33,916 bases of DNA from Pseudomonas antarctica. GTDB taxonomy: Bacteria > Pseudomonadota > Gammaproteobacteria > Pseudomonadales > Pseudomonadaceae. Each line of letters begins with the position of its first letter. Position 1 is the stretch's first letter. The translations under genes were made by a program, and so were the position numbers. Below, in pieces: positions 14,320 through 22,240 of this stretch. The notes under the pieces were generated by a model, which searched no databases, had not been told where the DNA came from, and worked only from the letters and a program-made list of their open reading frames with translations. The stretch lies in the NCBI RefSeq assembly GCF_900624995.1, contig NZ_UYXQ01000037.1, forward strand, positions 1 to 33,916, written 5' to 3'.

Positions 14320-15734
14320 GCGCGGTCTCCAAAGTGGCGAATATCGGTGAGGCGGCCGGTGATAGCGGCGGCGGCAACCATCACCGGGCTCATCAGGTGC
14401 GTACGTGCACCGGCGCCCTGGCGGCCTTCGAAATTGCGGTTGGTGCTGGACGCGCAACGGTCGCCGTGGCCGAGCACATCGTCGTTCATCGCCAGGCACA
14501 TTGAGCAGCCGGACTGGCGCCATTCGAAACCGGCGTCGATGAAGATCGCCGCCAGCCCTTCGGCCTCGGCTTGGTCACGCACCTCCGTGGAGCCGGGCAC
14601 GATCATCGCCCGCACGTGGTCGGCGACGTGCTTACCGCGCACCACGCTGGCGGCGTCGCGCAGGTCTTCGATACGCGCGTTGGTGCAAGAGCCGATAAAC
14701 GCATGGCTGATGACGATATCGCTCAGCAACATGCCGGCTTCCAGGCCCATATAGTTGAGGGCGCGGCGCATGTTCTGGCGCAGGATCAGGTCGCTGACGT
14801 CCTGCGGGTCTGGCACGCGGGCACCGATAGGCGCCGCCTGATCGGGGCTGGTGCCCCAGGTGACCATCGGCTCCAAGGTGTTCGCATCGAGGTGTACTTC
14901 CTGGTCGAACACGGCACCTGCGTCCGAATGCAGTTGGCGCCAGCCCACCAGTGCCTGTTCCCACACCTCGCCCTTGGGCGCGCGCGGTTTGCCTTTAAGG
15001 TAGGCGAAGACTTTTTCGTCCGGTGCCATGAACGCGCCACGCGCACCGGCTTCCACCGCCATGTTGCAAATGGTCATGCGCGCTTCGACACTCAACGCAT
15101 CAAGGGTGGAACCGCGAAACTCGATGGCGTAACCGGTGGCACCCGACGCGCCGATCTTGCCGATCAGCGCCATGATCACGTCTTTGGAGGTCAGGCCCGG
15201 CGCCAGCTCGCCGTCCACCGTCACGCGCAGGCTTTTCAGGCGTTTGTAGACCAGTGTCTGCGACGCCAGCAAGTGCTCGATTTCCGAGGTGCCGATGCCA
15301 AACCCGAACGCACCGAGGGCGCCGTAAGTGGTGGTGTGGCTGTCACCGGCAGCGATCACCATGCCTGGCAGGATAAAGCCCTGCTCCGGGGCGATCACGT
15401 GTTCGATGCCTTGGCGCTTGTCGAGGATGTCCAGCAGTTCAATGCCGAAATCCCGGCAGTTTTCCGCCAGGTACGACACTTGCCGCGCCCCGCCCGCGTC
15501 GGGCATGGCTGCGATGCGCTTGGGCGTGGTGGGGTTTACATGGTCGACCACCGCCAATGCCGTGCCGGGGCGCCACACAGTACGCCCAGCCTCACGCAGG
15601 CCACTGAAGGCCTGGGGGCTGGTGTATTCGTTGATCACCTGGCGGTCGATATAAAGCAGCACATGGCCTTGGTCATCCAGGGCGCACACCGTGTGGGAAT
15701 CGATGTGTTTGTCGTAGAGGGTTCTGGCAGTCAT
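14316..15734 (-). CDS. leuC: 3-isopropylmalate dehydratase large subunit family (LeuC paralogue)
   Basis: A 472-residue [4Fe-4S] hydrolyase large subunit. The three cluster cysteines are Cys350 (FIGSCTNARIEDL), Cys410 and Cys413 (SGCSMC). PGMVIAAGDSHTTTYGALGA and NRNFEGRQGAGARTHL are also canonical. Compared with housekeeping Pseudomonas LeuC as I recall it, the N-terminal half is clearly divergent: where the usual protein has an HNVPTT motif, this one has DHVNPTTPKRI. With leuD overlapping and an MFS gene behind, and no leuA or leuB in view, it may act on another 2-alkylmalate such as citramalate or a dimethylmalate. Housekeeping LeuC cannot be ruled out without the rest of the genome. The Shine-Dalgarno sequence before the ATG is weak. 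Confidence 0.85.
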   Translation of the reverse strand: MTARTLYDKHIDSHTVCALDDQGHVLLYIDRQVINEYTSPQAFSGLREAGRTVWRPGTALAVVDHVNPTTPKRIAAMPDAGGARQVSYLAENCRDFGIELLDILDKRQGIEHVIAPEQGFILPGMVIAAGDSHTTTYGALGAFGFGIGTSEIEHLLASQTLVYKRLKSLRVTVDGELAPGLTSKDVIMALIGKIGASGATGYAIEFRGSTLDALSVEARMTICNMAVEAGARGAFMAPDEKVFAYLKGKPRAPKGEVWEQALVGWRQLHSDAGAVFDQEVHLDANTLEPMVTWGTSPDQAAPIGARVPDPQDVSDLILRQNMRRALNYMGLEAGMLLSDIVISHAFIGSCTNARIEDLRDAASVVRGKHVADHVRAMIVPGSTEVRDQAEAEGLAAIFIDAGFEWRQSGCSMCLAMNDDVLGHGDRCASSTNRNFEGRQGAGARTHLMSPVMVAAAAITGRLTDIRHFGDRA

Positions 15735-15932
15735 TTTTCTCAGGGCTCACGTTTCTGGGGCGGGCTCAACGGCATACGCCCATCCTACGCAGCCGCCCCG
15801 CGCCATCAATGGCGCCTGGGTGATGGCTTGGAACATGGATCGTGTTCGATCAGTGCCTGAAACCACTGCGAATGTGAACCTGAAACATTTTCTTTCATAT
15901 CTGGCTTGGGGATTTCTGATGCTCATCCGTCT

Positions 15933-15956
15933 TAACTTAGATACAGCCCGTCGCGT
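15933..15956 (+). promoter_or_regulatory. PvdS-type iron-starvation promoter (IS box) before fpvG
   Basis: TAACT (15933-15937), exactly 16 bases, then CGT (15954-15956) match the PvdS iron-starvation element TAAAT-N16-CGT with one mismatch. It lies 66 bp before the fpvG start in the 288-bp gap between divergent leuC and fpvG. The rest of that gap shows a weak inverted repeat AATGT/ACATT (15871-15889) but no clear Fur box. PvdS control fits a pyoverdine-linked operon. Confidence 0.5.
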
Positions 15957-16022
15957 CAGCAAAAGCTACGACCGGCCTTTTCCGGGCCTCTTTCGCCCCC
16001 TCCGATCAAGACCCCCATTCAC

Positions 16023-17225
16023 ATGTCGAAGAAGTCACGCTCCAAACTCTGGTTTCTCGTACACAGCTGGCTGGCATTGCCCATCTGGTTTTTTGTACTG
16101 ATCGTCTGCGTCACCGGCACCCTGGCGGTGATCAGCCAGGAGATCGTCTGGCTGGCCAACCCGGACATCCGCGCCAGCAAGCCGTCGGATGACGCCCAAA
16201 TGCTCAGCTTTGACCAGGTGATCGCCGCCATCAAACGCGAAGAGCCCCAGGTGATCGTGCAATCGATCATCCGCCCGGACGAAACGCATTTTGCGCTGAG
16301 TGTCGACCTCAGCTATCCGGATGGGCGCTCCGTGGAGGTTTACGTCAACCCCTACACCGGCGCGATCCAGGGCATCAGCCCATCGTTCAATTTCAAACAA
16401 TTTACCCGCGCCTTGCATGGCTGGTGGCTGGTGCCGTTCACCAATGGCTTCAGTTGGGGCTGGTACCTGGTCTCGGCGCTCGGCCTGCCGCTGCTGGCGT
16501 CGCTGGTGACTGGGCTGGTGGTCTACAAGCGTTTCTGGAAAGGGTTCTTGCGCCCTACCCTGCGTATCCGCCATGGCGCGCGGATCTTCTGGGGTGACTT
16601 CCACCGCCTGAGCGGTATCTGGTCGATCTGGTTTATTGCGGTGATTTCCATCACCGGCACCTGGTTCCTGATCCAGGCGATCCTGGGGGACAACCAGATT
16701 TCCATCTCCAGCGAACCGATCGTGCCGGTGATTGCCCGCGAAAAGGTGCCGACGTCTGCGCCCGGCGTGCCGGCACCGATGATCACGCTGGACGACGCCA
16801 TCAAGATTGCCACCCAGCGCATTCCCGGGCTGGATGCCACCTTCGTGTTCCTGCCGCTTAATGCCTACAGCCACCTGCAGATTGGCGGGCGCGGCGGGTA
16901 CCCACTGATGTTCCAGACCGCCCAGCTCAACCCATACAGCGGCGAAATTGCGGTGTCGCATTTGCTGTCCGATCGCTCGGCGCTGGAGTTCGTCACCGAG
17001 TCCATGCGCCCCCTGCACACCGGCGACTTTGGTGGGCTGTGGATCAAACTGATCTGGGCGTTCTTCGGCCTGGTGCTGAGCATGATGGTGTTGAGCGGCC
17101 TGCTGATCTGGACCAAGCGTACCGCCCTGGCCACCCTCAACGCCTTCAAACGCGAAGCCAAGACCCAACGCGCGCCGGCTTCCATCCCAGCCATGCAGAC
17201 TGAAACCTCGCAGGCCCACTCATGA
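16023..17225 (+). CDS. fpvG: FpvG, PepSY-type inner-membrane reductase for ferripyoverdine
   Basis: A 400-residue inner-membrane protein with four helices (about 17-38, 146-168, 199-222, 340-365) and periplasmic PepSY domains between them. Histidines at or beside the helices (His14, His132, His194, His332) are the sort that hold haem or shuttle electrons in PepSY_TM proteins. In P. aeruginosa FpvG (PA2403 as I recall) reduces Fe(III) bound to pyoverdine in the periplasm, freeing the siderophore for reuse. The call rests on the domain plus the complete, ordered set of seven fpv genes that follows. It is the first gene of the operon; its stop overlaps fpvH (ATGA). The ATG has a poor ribosome-binding site. 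A PvdS-like promoter lies at 15933-15956. Confidence 0.9.
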   Translation: MSKKSRSKLWFLVHSWLALPIWFFVLIVCVTGTLAVISQEIVWLANPDIRASKPSDDAQMLSFDQVIAAIKREEPQVIVQSIIRPDETHFALSVDLSYPDGRSVEVYVNPYTGAIQGISPSFNFKQFTRALHGWWLVPFTNGFSWGWYLVSALGLPLLASLVTGLVVYKRFWKGFLRPTLRIRHGARIFWGDFHRLSGIWSIWFIAVISITGTWFLIQAILGDNQISISSEPIVPVIAREKVPTSAPGVPAPMITLDDAIKIATQRIPGLDATFVFLPLNAYSHLQIGGRGGYPLMFQTAQLNPYSGEIAVSHLLSDRSALEFVTESMRPLHTGDFGGLWIKLIWAFFGLVLSMMVLSGLLIWTKRTALATLNAFKREAKTQRAPASIPAMQTETSQAHS

Positions 17226-17761
17226 GCAAGGTCGCTCGCGCTACGCCCCCTTCGCCGCTGCGCGCCTTTTGGCTGAAATGGCGGTTCCATATCAATATCC
17301 TGCTGTTGCTGGTACCGCTGGGGTTCATGCCCAAGTACTTCGCCGACGCCGCGCTGTTTCGCGGTGACACCGGCATTGGTGAGCGGGTGGTCGGGGACGT
17401 GCAGGTCGGGCCCTGGAGCCTGAAACTCGCCGAGTTCCGCAATGAAGGCCCAAGCCCGGACCCGGCCGGCCCGATGAAATTCTTCAACGCCGCCCTGTGC
17501 GACACCTGCGCCGAGCAGGTCAAGGCGACCTACCTGCGCATCGGCAAACCGCGCAGCCTGCGCGCCGCCGGGGTGATCTTCTTTGGTACGCCGTACCGCA
17601 TGGGCGCCGCCTTGCCGGTGCCGGAGCGCACGCCGGCCGACGCCGAACTGTGGGTCACCATGGAAGGCTGGGACGGCACGATGCACCAGGGTTCCATCCC
17701 GCTGAGCCAGGCCTCGCCTGCCACCATTGCCTGGCTGAACAAGCAAGGAGTTAAACCATGA
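17222..17761 (+). CDS. fpvH: FpvH, accessory membrane protein of iron release
   Basis: A 179-residue protein with one N-terminal membrane helix (about 22-38, INILLLLVPLGF) and a periplasmic domain. It carries a CxxC motif, Cys93-Asp-Thr-Cys96, which could hold a metal or take part in thiol redox chemistry. From published work on P. aeruginosa, FpvH helps FpvG reduce ferripyoverdine, though its mechanism is not settled. Both ends overlap its neighbours by four bases, so it is translationally coupled to fpvG and fpvJ. Assignment is by operon position, size and topology. Confidence 0.85.
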   Translation: MSKVARATPPSPLRAFWLKWRFHINILLLLVPLGFMPKYFADAALFRGDTGIGERVVGDVQVGPWSLKLAEFRNEGPSPDPAGPMKFFNAALCDTCAEQVKATYLRIGKPRSLRAAGVIFFGTPYRMGAALPVPERTPADAELWVTMEGWDGTMHQGSIPLSQASPATIAWLNKQGVKP

Positions 17762-18087
17762 CTTTCAAGCGCCTGACCCGCGCCTGCGCCGCACTGTTGC
17801 TCGGCGCCGGTTTCAGTACTGTGGCCCTGGCCCACAACCCGATGTGCGAATGCAAAGAGATCCCCGGCGAGCAGATCCAGTGCAGCGGCGGTTTCTCCGA
17901 CGGCAGCGGCGCCCCGGGTGTGACCCTGGACGTGATCGGCTACGACGAAACCATCCTGCTGCCCGGCAAACTCGGCCAGGACTCAACCCTGACCTTCAAG
18001 AAGCCTGCGGCCGAGTTCTATGTGCTGTTTGATGCAGGCCCCGGCCACGTCGTGGAAATCGACCAAGCGGATATCCAACCTCAATGA
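17758..18087 (+). CDS. fpvJ: FpvJ, small periplasmic Cys-motif protein
   Basis: A 109-residue protein with a cleavable signal peptide (about 1-25, ending VALA). The mature start HNPMCECKE places Cys30 and Cys32 close together, with Cys42 following. This CxC plus a nearby His and Met looks like a metal or redox site. The rest is a beta-rich domain (VTLDVIGYDETILLPG). In P. aeruginosa FpvJ is reported to bind the periplasmic proteins FpvC and FpvF in the iron-release complex. It overlaps both fpvH and fpvK by four bases. Confidence 0.85.
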   Translation: MTFKRLTRACAALLLGAGFSTVALAHNPMCECKEIPGEQIQCSGGFSDGSGAPGVTLDVIGYDETILLPGKLGQDSTLTFKKPAAEFYVLFDAGPGHVVEIDQADIQPQ

Positions 18088-18644
18088 GTACCACACAGGT
18101 AGTCCGCCCGGCCGGTGCCGGCCACGAAACCCTCTACGTGCTACTGCTGTGCCTGATCATCCTCGCAGTGGCAGGCTCGGTGGTGGCCTTGCACAGTGAA
18201 ACCCAGGAAGTTGTGGCGCTGCCCAGCCACCAGTTGGATGCGCGCCGCGACCTCAGCGCCGCCGAGCAAGGCATCTACGCCGACCTGCGGGTGACCCTGG
18301 ATGAGATCCAGTTGCTGCAACAGGAGCAAAGCGCGCTGCCAACGCCTGAGCAACTGGCCGAAGAAGGGTTTGCGCCGTTTGCCCAGGACGCCAGTTCGGT
18401 CAGCCGTGGCGACCATCGCTGGCAATTACTGGCGCCTTCGGCCTATCTGGGCTTGAGCCAGACGCCCAGTGGCAGCGGCTCGCTGCTGATGCGCGTGCAC
18501 GGTGCCGAGCCGGATATCTGGCTCAACCGAAAAGCCAACCTCGCCGCCCCTTCCGACCTCACTGACCAGGCGCTGATCGCTGCCGGCTGGCAACAGGTGG
18601 TCGCGCAATTCGATGCCGGCGTCACGCGCCAGCACCGCCACTGA
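18084..18644 (+). CDS. fpvK: FpvK, membrane-anchored accessory protein
   Basis: A 186-residue protein with a single N-terminal helix (about 17-38, LYVLLLCLIILAVAGSVVAL) and a periplasmic remainder. A helical, probably coiled segment (AAEQGIYADLRVTLDEIQLL) precedes a compact C-terminal domain with the HRWQLL and YLGLSQ strands. The C-terminus HRH is His-rich. I see no enzymatic motif. Its order and size match P. aeruginosa FpvK, which supports the FpvG-centred reduction step. A 19-bp gap, the only real gap in the operon, separates it from fpvC. Confidence 0.83.
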   Translation: MSTTQVVRPAGAGHETLYVLLLCLIILAVAGSVVALHSETQEVVALPSHQLDARRDLSAAEQGIYADLRVTLDEIQLLQQEQSALPTPEQLAEEGFAPFAQDASSVSRGDHRWQLLAPSAYLGLSQTPSGSGSLLMRVHGAEPDIWLNRKANLAAPSDLTDQALIAAGWQQVVAQFDAGVTRQHRH

Positions 18645-18663
18645 CCGAGAAGACCGATTGCCC

Positions 18664-19584
18664 ATGTCTATTTCATCTCCCCTGTTGCGCCTGTTGCTGG
18701 TCAGCCTGTTCAGTTTGATGTTGGCACCTTTGGCGAACGCCGAGGCGGCCAAACGCCTGCGAATCGGCATCACCCTGCACCCTTATTACAGCTACGTCAC
18801 CCAGATCGTCGGCGACAAGGCCGAGGTAGTGCCGCTGATCCCAGCCGGTTTCAACCCCCACGCCTACGAACCACGCGCCGACGACATCAAGCGCATCGGC
18901 ACGCTGGACGTAATCGTGCTCAACGGTGTCGGCCATGACGATTTCGCCGACCGCATGATCGCCACCAGCGAGCGCCCGGGCATCCCGGTGATCGAAGCCA
19001 ACGCCAACGTGCCGCTGCTGGCCGCCACCGGCAATGCCGCGCGCGGTGCGGGCAAAGTGGTCAACCCGCACACCTTCCTGTCGATCAGCGCCTCGATTGC
19101 CCAGGTCAACAACATCGCCCGCGAGCTGGGCAAGCTCGACCCGGACAACGCCAAGGCCTACACCCAGAACGCCCGCGCCTACGGCAAGCGCCTGCGTCAG
19201 ATGCGCGCCGACGCCTTGGCCAAGCTGACCAGCGCGCCCAACCCGGACCTGCGCGTAGCCACTGTGCACGCGGCCTATGACTACCTGCTGCGCGAATTCG
19301 GCCTGGAAGTCACAGCCGTGGTCGAGCCGGCCCACGGCATCGAACCGAGCCCCAGCCAGTTGAAAAAGACCATCGACGAACTGCGCGCCCTGGATGTGAA
19401 GGTGATCTTCTCGGAGATGGATTTCCCATCCACTTACGTCGAAACCATCCAGCGTGAGTCCGGGGTCAAGCTGTACCCGCTGTCGCATATCTCCTACGGC
19501 GAATACACGCCTGAGAAGTACGAAGTAGAAATGACCGGCAACCTCAATACCGTGGTGCGGGCGATTCAGGAGTCGGGGGCATGA
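18664..19584 (+). CDS. fpvC: FpvC, periplasmic metal/ferripyoverdine-binding protein
   Basis: A 306-residue cluster A-I (ZnuA/TroA-like) binding protein. The signal peptide runs to about residue 26 (APLANA). The typical metal ligands are present: His66 (NPHAYEP), His136 (VNPHTFLS), His202 (ATVHAAYDYL) and an acidic residue in SEMDFPS (251-253). The family usually binds Zn or Mn, but within the fpv operon FpvC works as an iron chelator and binding partner for ferripyoverdine. The ATG at 18664 gives a proper signal peptide. An in-frame ATG at 18613 overlaps fpvK. Its stop overlaps fpvD by four bases. A plain zinc importer is the alternative, disfavoured by the operon context. Confidence 0.88.
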   Translation: MSISSPLLRLLLVSLFSLMLAPLANAEAAKRLRIGITLHPYYSYVTQIVGDKAEVVPLIPAGFNPHAYEPRADDIKRIGTLDVIVLNGVGHDDFADRMIATSERPGIPVIEANANVPLLAATGNAARGAGKVVNPHTFLSISASIAQVNNIARELGKLDPDNAKAYTQNARAYGKRLRQMRADALAKLTSAPNPDLRVATVHAAYDYLLREFGLEVTAVVEPAHGIEPSPSQLKKTIDELRALDVKVIFSEMDFPSTYVETIQRESGVKLYPLSHISYGEYTPEKYEVEMTGNLNTVVRAIQESGA

Positions 19585-20327
19585 CGGCGGCGGAACACCT
19601 GAAGGTGGCCAGCATTGGCCCGACCCTCGACTTCGACAAGGTGTCGTTGACCCTGGGCCGCACCCTGATCCTCGACGGCGTGAGCTTTCAGGTTCAGCCG
19701 GGCAGCATCCACGCATTGGTCGGCCCGAATGGCGGCGGCAAAAGCTCGCTGATCAAGACCCTGTTGGGGCAAACGCCGCACCAGGGGCAATTGCGCCTGC
19801 AATGGCCGACCACACCGGGCACCGTCGGTTATGTACCGCAGGCGCTGGAGTTCGACCGGGGCTTGCCAATGACCGTCGACGACTTCATGGCCGCCATGTG
19901 TCAACGACGCCCGGCGTTTCTTGGCCTGTCCAAGCATTACGCCGCAGCGATTGGCGAGGCGCTGGAACGCGTCGGCATGCAGGATAAACGTAAACGTCGC
20001 ATGGGCGCGTTGTCCGGCGGTGAGCGTCAACGCGTGTTATTGGCCCAAGGCTTGATCCCGGCGCCGCACCTGCTGGTGCTGGATGAGCCGATGTCGGCCC
20101 TCGACGAAGCCGGTATCCAGGTGTTCGAACGGCTATTGAATGACTGGCGCATGGCCGGGATCACCGTGCTCTGGATCGAACACGACCTGGAAGCCGTGGG
20201 TCGTCTGGCCGACCGCGTCACCGGCCTCAACCGCCGCGTGCTGTTCGACGCCACGCCCAAAGAGGCGCTGACCCCGGATCGCCTGTTGACCCTGTTCTCC
20301 ACTCACCCTCGGAGCCCGGCGCAATGA
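19581..20327 (+). CDS. fpvD: FpvD, ABC transporter ATPase
   Basis: A 248-residue nucleotide-binding subunit. Walker A is GPNGGGKSS (48-56), the signature LSGGERQ (144-150) and Walker B LLVLDEP (164-170). The switch His lies in WIEHDLEAV. It would energise FpvE to carry iron, or an iron chelate released from pyoverdine, into the cytoplasm. Four-base overlaps on both sides couple it to fpvC and fpvE. On sequence alone it resembles ZnuC/TroB ATPases. Confidence 0.9.
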   Translation: MTAAEHLKVASIGPTLDFDKVSLTLGRTLILDGVSFQVQPGSIHALVGPNGGGKSSLIKTLLGQTPHQGQLRLQWPTTPGTVGYVPQALEFDRGLPMTVDDFMAAMCQRRPAFLGLSKHYAAAIGEALERVGMQDKRKRRMGALSGGERQRVLLAQGLIPAPHLLVLDEPMSALDEAGIQVFERLLNDWRMAGITVLWIEHDLEAVGRLADRVTGLNRRVLFDATPKEALTPDRLLTLFSTHPRSPAQ

Positions 20328-21223
20328 GTTATGAAGCGTTTCGTTTGATGGTCCAGGGCTGGGCCTCTTCCGGCTATCTGCCGGAAGCGCTGGCCTATGG
20401 GTTTGTGGTCAATGCCTTGCTCGCCGGGTTGCTGATCGGCCCGGTACTGGGCGGCCTGGGCACGCTGGTGGTGGTCAAGCGCTTCGCGTTTTTCTCCGAA
20501 GCGGTCGGGCATGCCGCGCTGACCGGCGTGGCCGTGGGCATTCTGTTGGGTGAACCCTACACCGGGCCGTATGGTGCGCTGTTCGGCTACTGCCTGTTGT
20601 TCGGCATCCTGCTCAATTACCTGCGCAACCGCACTGGCCTGGCGCCGGACACTTTGATTGGCGTGTTCCTTTCGGTGTCTCTGGCGTTGGGTGCGAGCCT
20701 GCTGCTGATCCTGGCGGGCAAGATCAACGTGCACATCCTCGAGAACGTGCTGTTTGGTTCGGTGCTGACCGTCAACGCCAACGACTTGCTGGTGCTGGCC
20801 GTGGTTGGCTCACTGGTGATGGCCCTGGCGCTGCCGCTGTACAACCGCATCATGCTCGCCAGCTTCAAACCGCAACTGGCCGCCGTGCGCGGTGTGGCGG
20901 TGAAGACCCTGGATTATTTGTTTGTGATCCTGGTGACGTTGATCACCGTGGCGGCGGTCAAGGTGATCGGCGCCATTCTGGTTGGCGCGCTGCTGGTGAT
21001 TCCGGCAGCCGCCGCTCGCCTGCTGAGCCAGTCGCTCAAAGGCTTTTTCTGGATCTCGGTGGTGATCGCCACGCTGAGTACGCTGTGCGGCATCCTGCTA
21101 CCGATCATCTTTGACCTGCCTATCCCATCCGGTGCCGCCATTATTCTGGTCGCCGGTATCGCCTTCGCCTTCGCCGCCATCGCACGCGGCACCGTGCCCA
21201 GCCTCAAAGGGAATCTTGGATAA
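20324..21223 (+). CDS. fpvE: FpvE, ABC transporter permease
   Basis: A 299-residue inner-membrane permease of the ABC-3 (ZnuB/TroC) type with about eight or nine helices. It has the coupling region LLSQSLKGFFWISVV after the segment GAILVGALLVIPAAAARL. It pairs with FpvD and takes substrate from FpvC or FpvF. It overlaps fpvD by four bases and fpvF by one (TAATG), so translation is coupled. The only doubt is which iron form it moves. Confidence 0.9.
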   Translation: MSYEAFRLMVQGWASSGYLPEALAYGFVVNALLAGLLIGPVLGGLGTLVVVKRFAFFSEAVGHAALTGVAVGILLGEPYTGPYGALFGYCLLFGILLNYLRNRTGLAPDTLIGVFLSVSLALGASLLLILAGKINVHILENVLFGSVLTVNANDLLVLAVVGSLVMALALPLYNRIMLASFKPQLAAVRGVAVKTLDYLFVILVTLITVAAVKVIGAILVGALLVIPAAAARLLSQSLKGFFWISVVIATLSTLCGILLPIIFDLPIPSGAAIILVAGIAFAFAAIARGTVPSLKGNLG

Positions 21224-22182
21224 TGCGCCCTGCCTTTCGCCCAATCGCCTTGGCCATCGCCTGTCTGATCAGCACCTCGGCGCTGGCCATCGACGGTCTC
21301 GACCCCAAGGAATTCAAAGTCAACCAAGGCCTCGGCCATGCCGCCCTGACCAAGGCCAAGAAGCCGGTCAAGGTCCTGGCGTCGCTGCCCATTACTTATG
21401 GGCTGGCCGAGGTGCTGCTCAAGGGCACCAACGTGCAGCTTGAGCGCGCGGCCCCGGCCAACCTGCCCGGTTCACGGCAGGTGTCCTACTTCACCGGCCG
21501 TGGCGCGCTGGCGTTGAATACCCTGGCCCAGGAGGCGGACGCCGCCATCGGCCTGCGCTCGCTGTGGGCGGACGACCCGCTGTACCCCGTGGCGCGGCGC
21601 AGCAATATCCGCATCGTCGAAGTCGACGCCGCGCGCCCGGTGGACGGTGGCTTGCCGGGTATCGCCGTGCAACCGGGCAACGCCGATGGTTTGAACAGCC
21701 AGCCGTGGCAGTCGAGCCACAACATGGGGCGCATGGCCGATGTGATGGCCGCCGACCTGAGCCGCCTGGCGCCCAGCGCCAAACCGAAGATCGACGCCAA
21801 CCTCGCCGCCCTCAAGCAGCGCCTGCTCAAACTCAATGCCGACAGCGAAGCGCGATTGGCTCAGGCGGACAACCTGAGCGTGGTCAGCCTGAGCGATCAT
21901 TTCGCCTATTTGATCAGCAGCCTGAACCTGGATGTGGTCAGCACCGATGCACGGCCCGATGCGGATTGGACGCCTGAGGCGTTGCAGCAATTAAGTGCCC
22001 GTTTGAAAGACAGCGACGTGGCCGTGGTGCTGCATCACCGTCAGCCGAGCGAAGCGGTCAAAGCGGCGGTGACGGCATCCGGTGCGCAGCTGTTGGTGTT
22101 GAACGTCGACAGTGCAGACCCGGTGGCGGAGTTGGAAAGCAATGTGGATCAGGTGATCAAGACGCTCACGCCTGATACCTGA
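21223..22182 (+). CDS. fpvF: FpvF, second periplasmic binding protein
   Basis: A 319-residue ZnuA-fold protein with a signal peptide (about 1-22, STSALA). It is longer than FpvC at the front and lacks the NPHAYEP-type first histidine. Counterparts of the later ligands survive (SSHNMGRMADVM and LSDHFAYLISSL), so its metal site is altered. In P. aeruginosa FpvF binds ferripyoverdine together with FpvC. It is the last gene of the operon, followed by a short REP-like sequence (22212-22237) and the convergent gntR gene. No strong terminator is visible. Confidence 0.87.
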   Translation: MRPAFRPIALAIACLISTSALAIDGLDPKEFKVNQGLGHAALTKAKKPVKVLASLPITYGLAEVLLKGTNVQLERAAPANLPGSRQVSYFTGRGALALNTLAQEADAAIGLRSLWADDPLYPVARRSNIRIVEVDAARPVDGGLPGIAVQPGNADGLNSQPWQSSHNMGRMADVMAADLSRLAPSAKPKIDANLAALKQRLLKLNADSEARLAQADNLSVVSLSDHFAYLISSLNLDVVSTDARPDADWTPEALQQLSARLKDSDVAVVLHHRQPSEAVKAAVTASGAQLLVLNVDSADPVAELESNVDQVIKTLTPDT

Positions 22183-22211
22183 CTCAGAGTTCTTGTGACA
22201 AGCGGGCGTGT

Positions 22212-22237
22212 TGTGGCGAGCAGGCTTGCCCCGCACA
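22212..22237. repeat. single REP-like sequence
   Basis: TGTGGCGAGCAGGCTTGCCC followed by CGCACA resembles half a REP element of the type common in this genome. It lies between the convergent ends of fpvF and gntR. Confidence 0.5.
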
Positions 22238-22240
22238 GCG

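Noticed and set aside
14571..15860. 429-residue frame on the plus strand
   Set aside because: Antisense shadow of leuC, which has all its active-site motifs in its own frame.
15871..15889. AATGT...ACATT inverted repeat upstream of fpvG as a Fur box
   Set aside because: Only 5-bp arms match each other and the centre does not resemble GATAATGATAATCATTATC.
15820..16101. 93-residue frame in the leuC-fpvG gap
   Set aside because: Covers the PvdS-like promoter and the start of fpvG in another frame; no family resemblance.
16035..17219. 394-residue frame on the minus strand
   Set aside because: Antisense shadow of fpvG; very hydrophilic and without recognisable domains.
18664..21223. Zinc importer (znuACB) interpretation of the binding protein, ATPase and permease
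   Set aside because: The families are alike, but the flanking fpvG-K genes, second binding protein and gene order identify the ferripyoverdine system.
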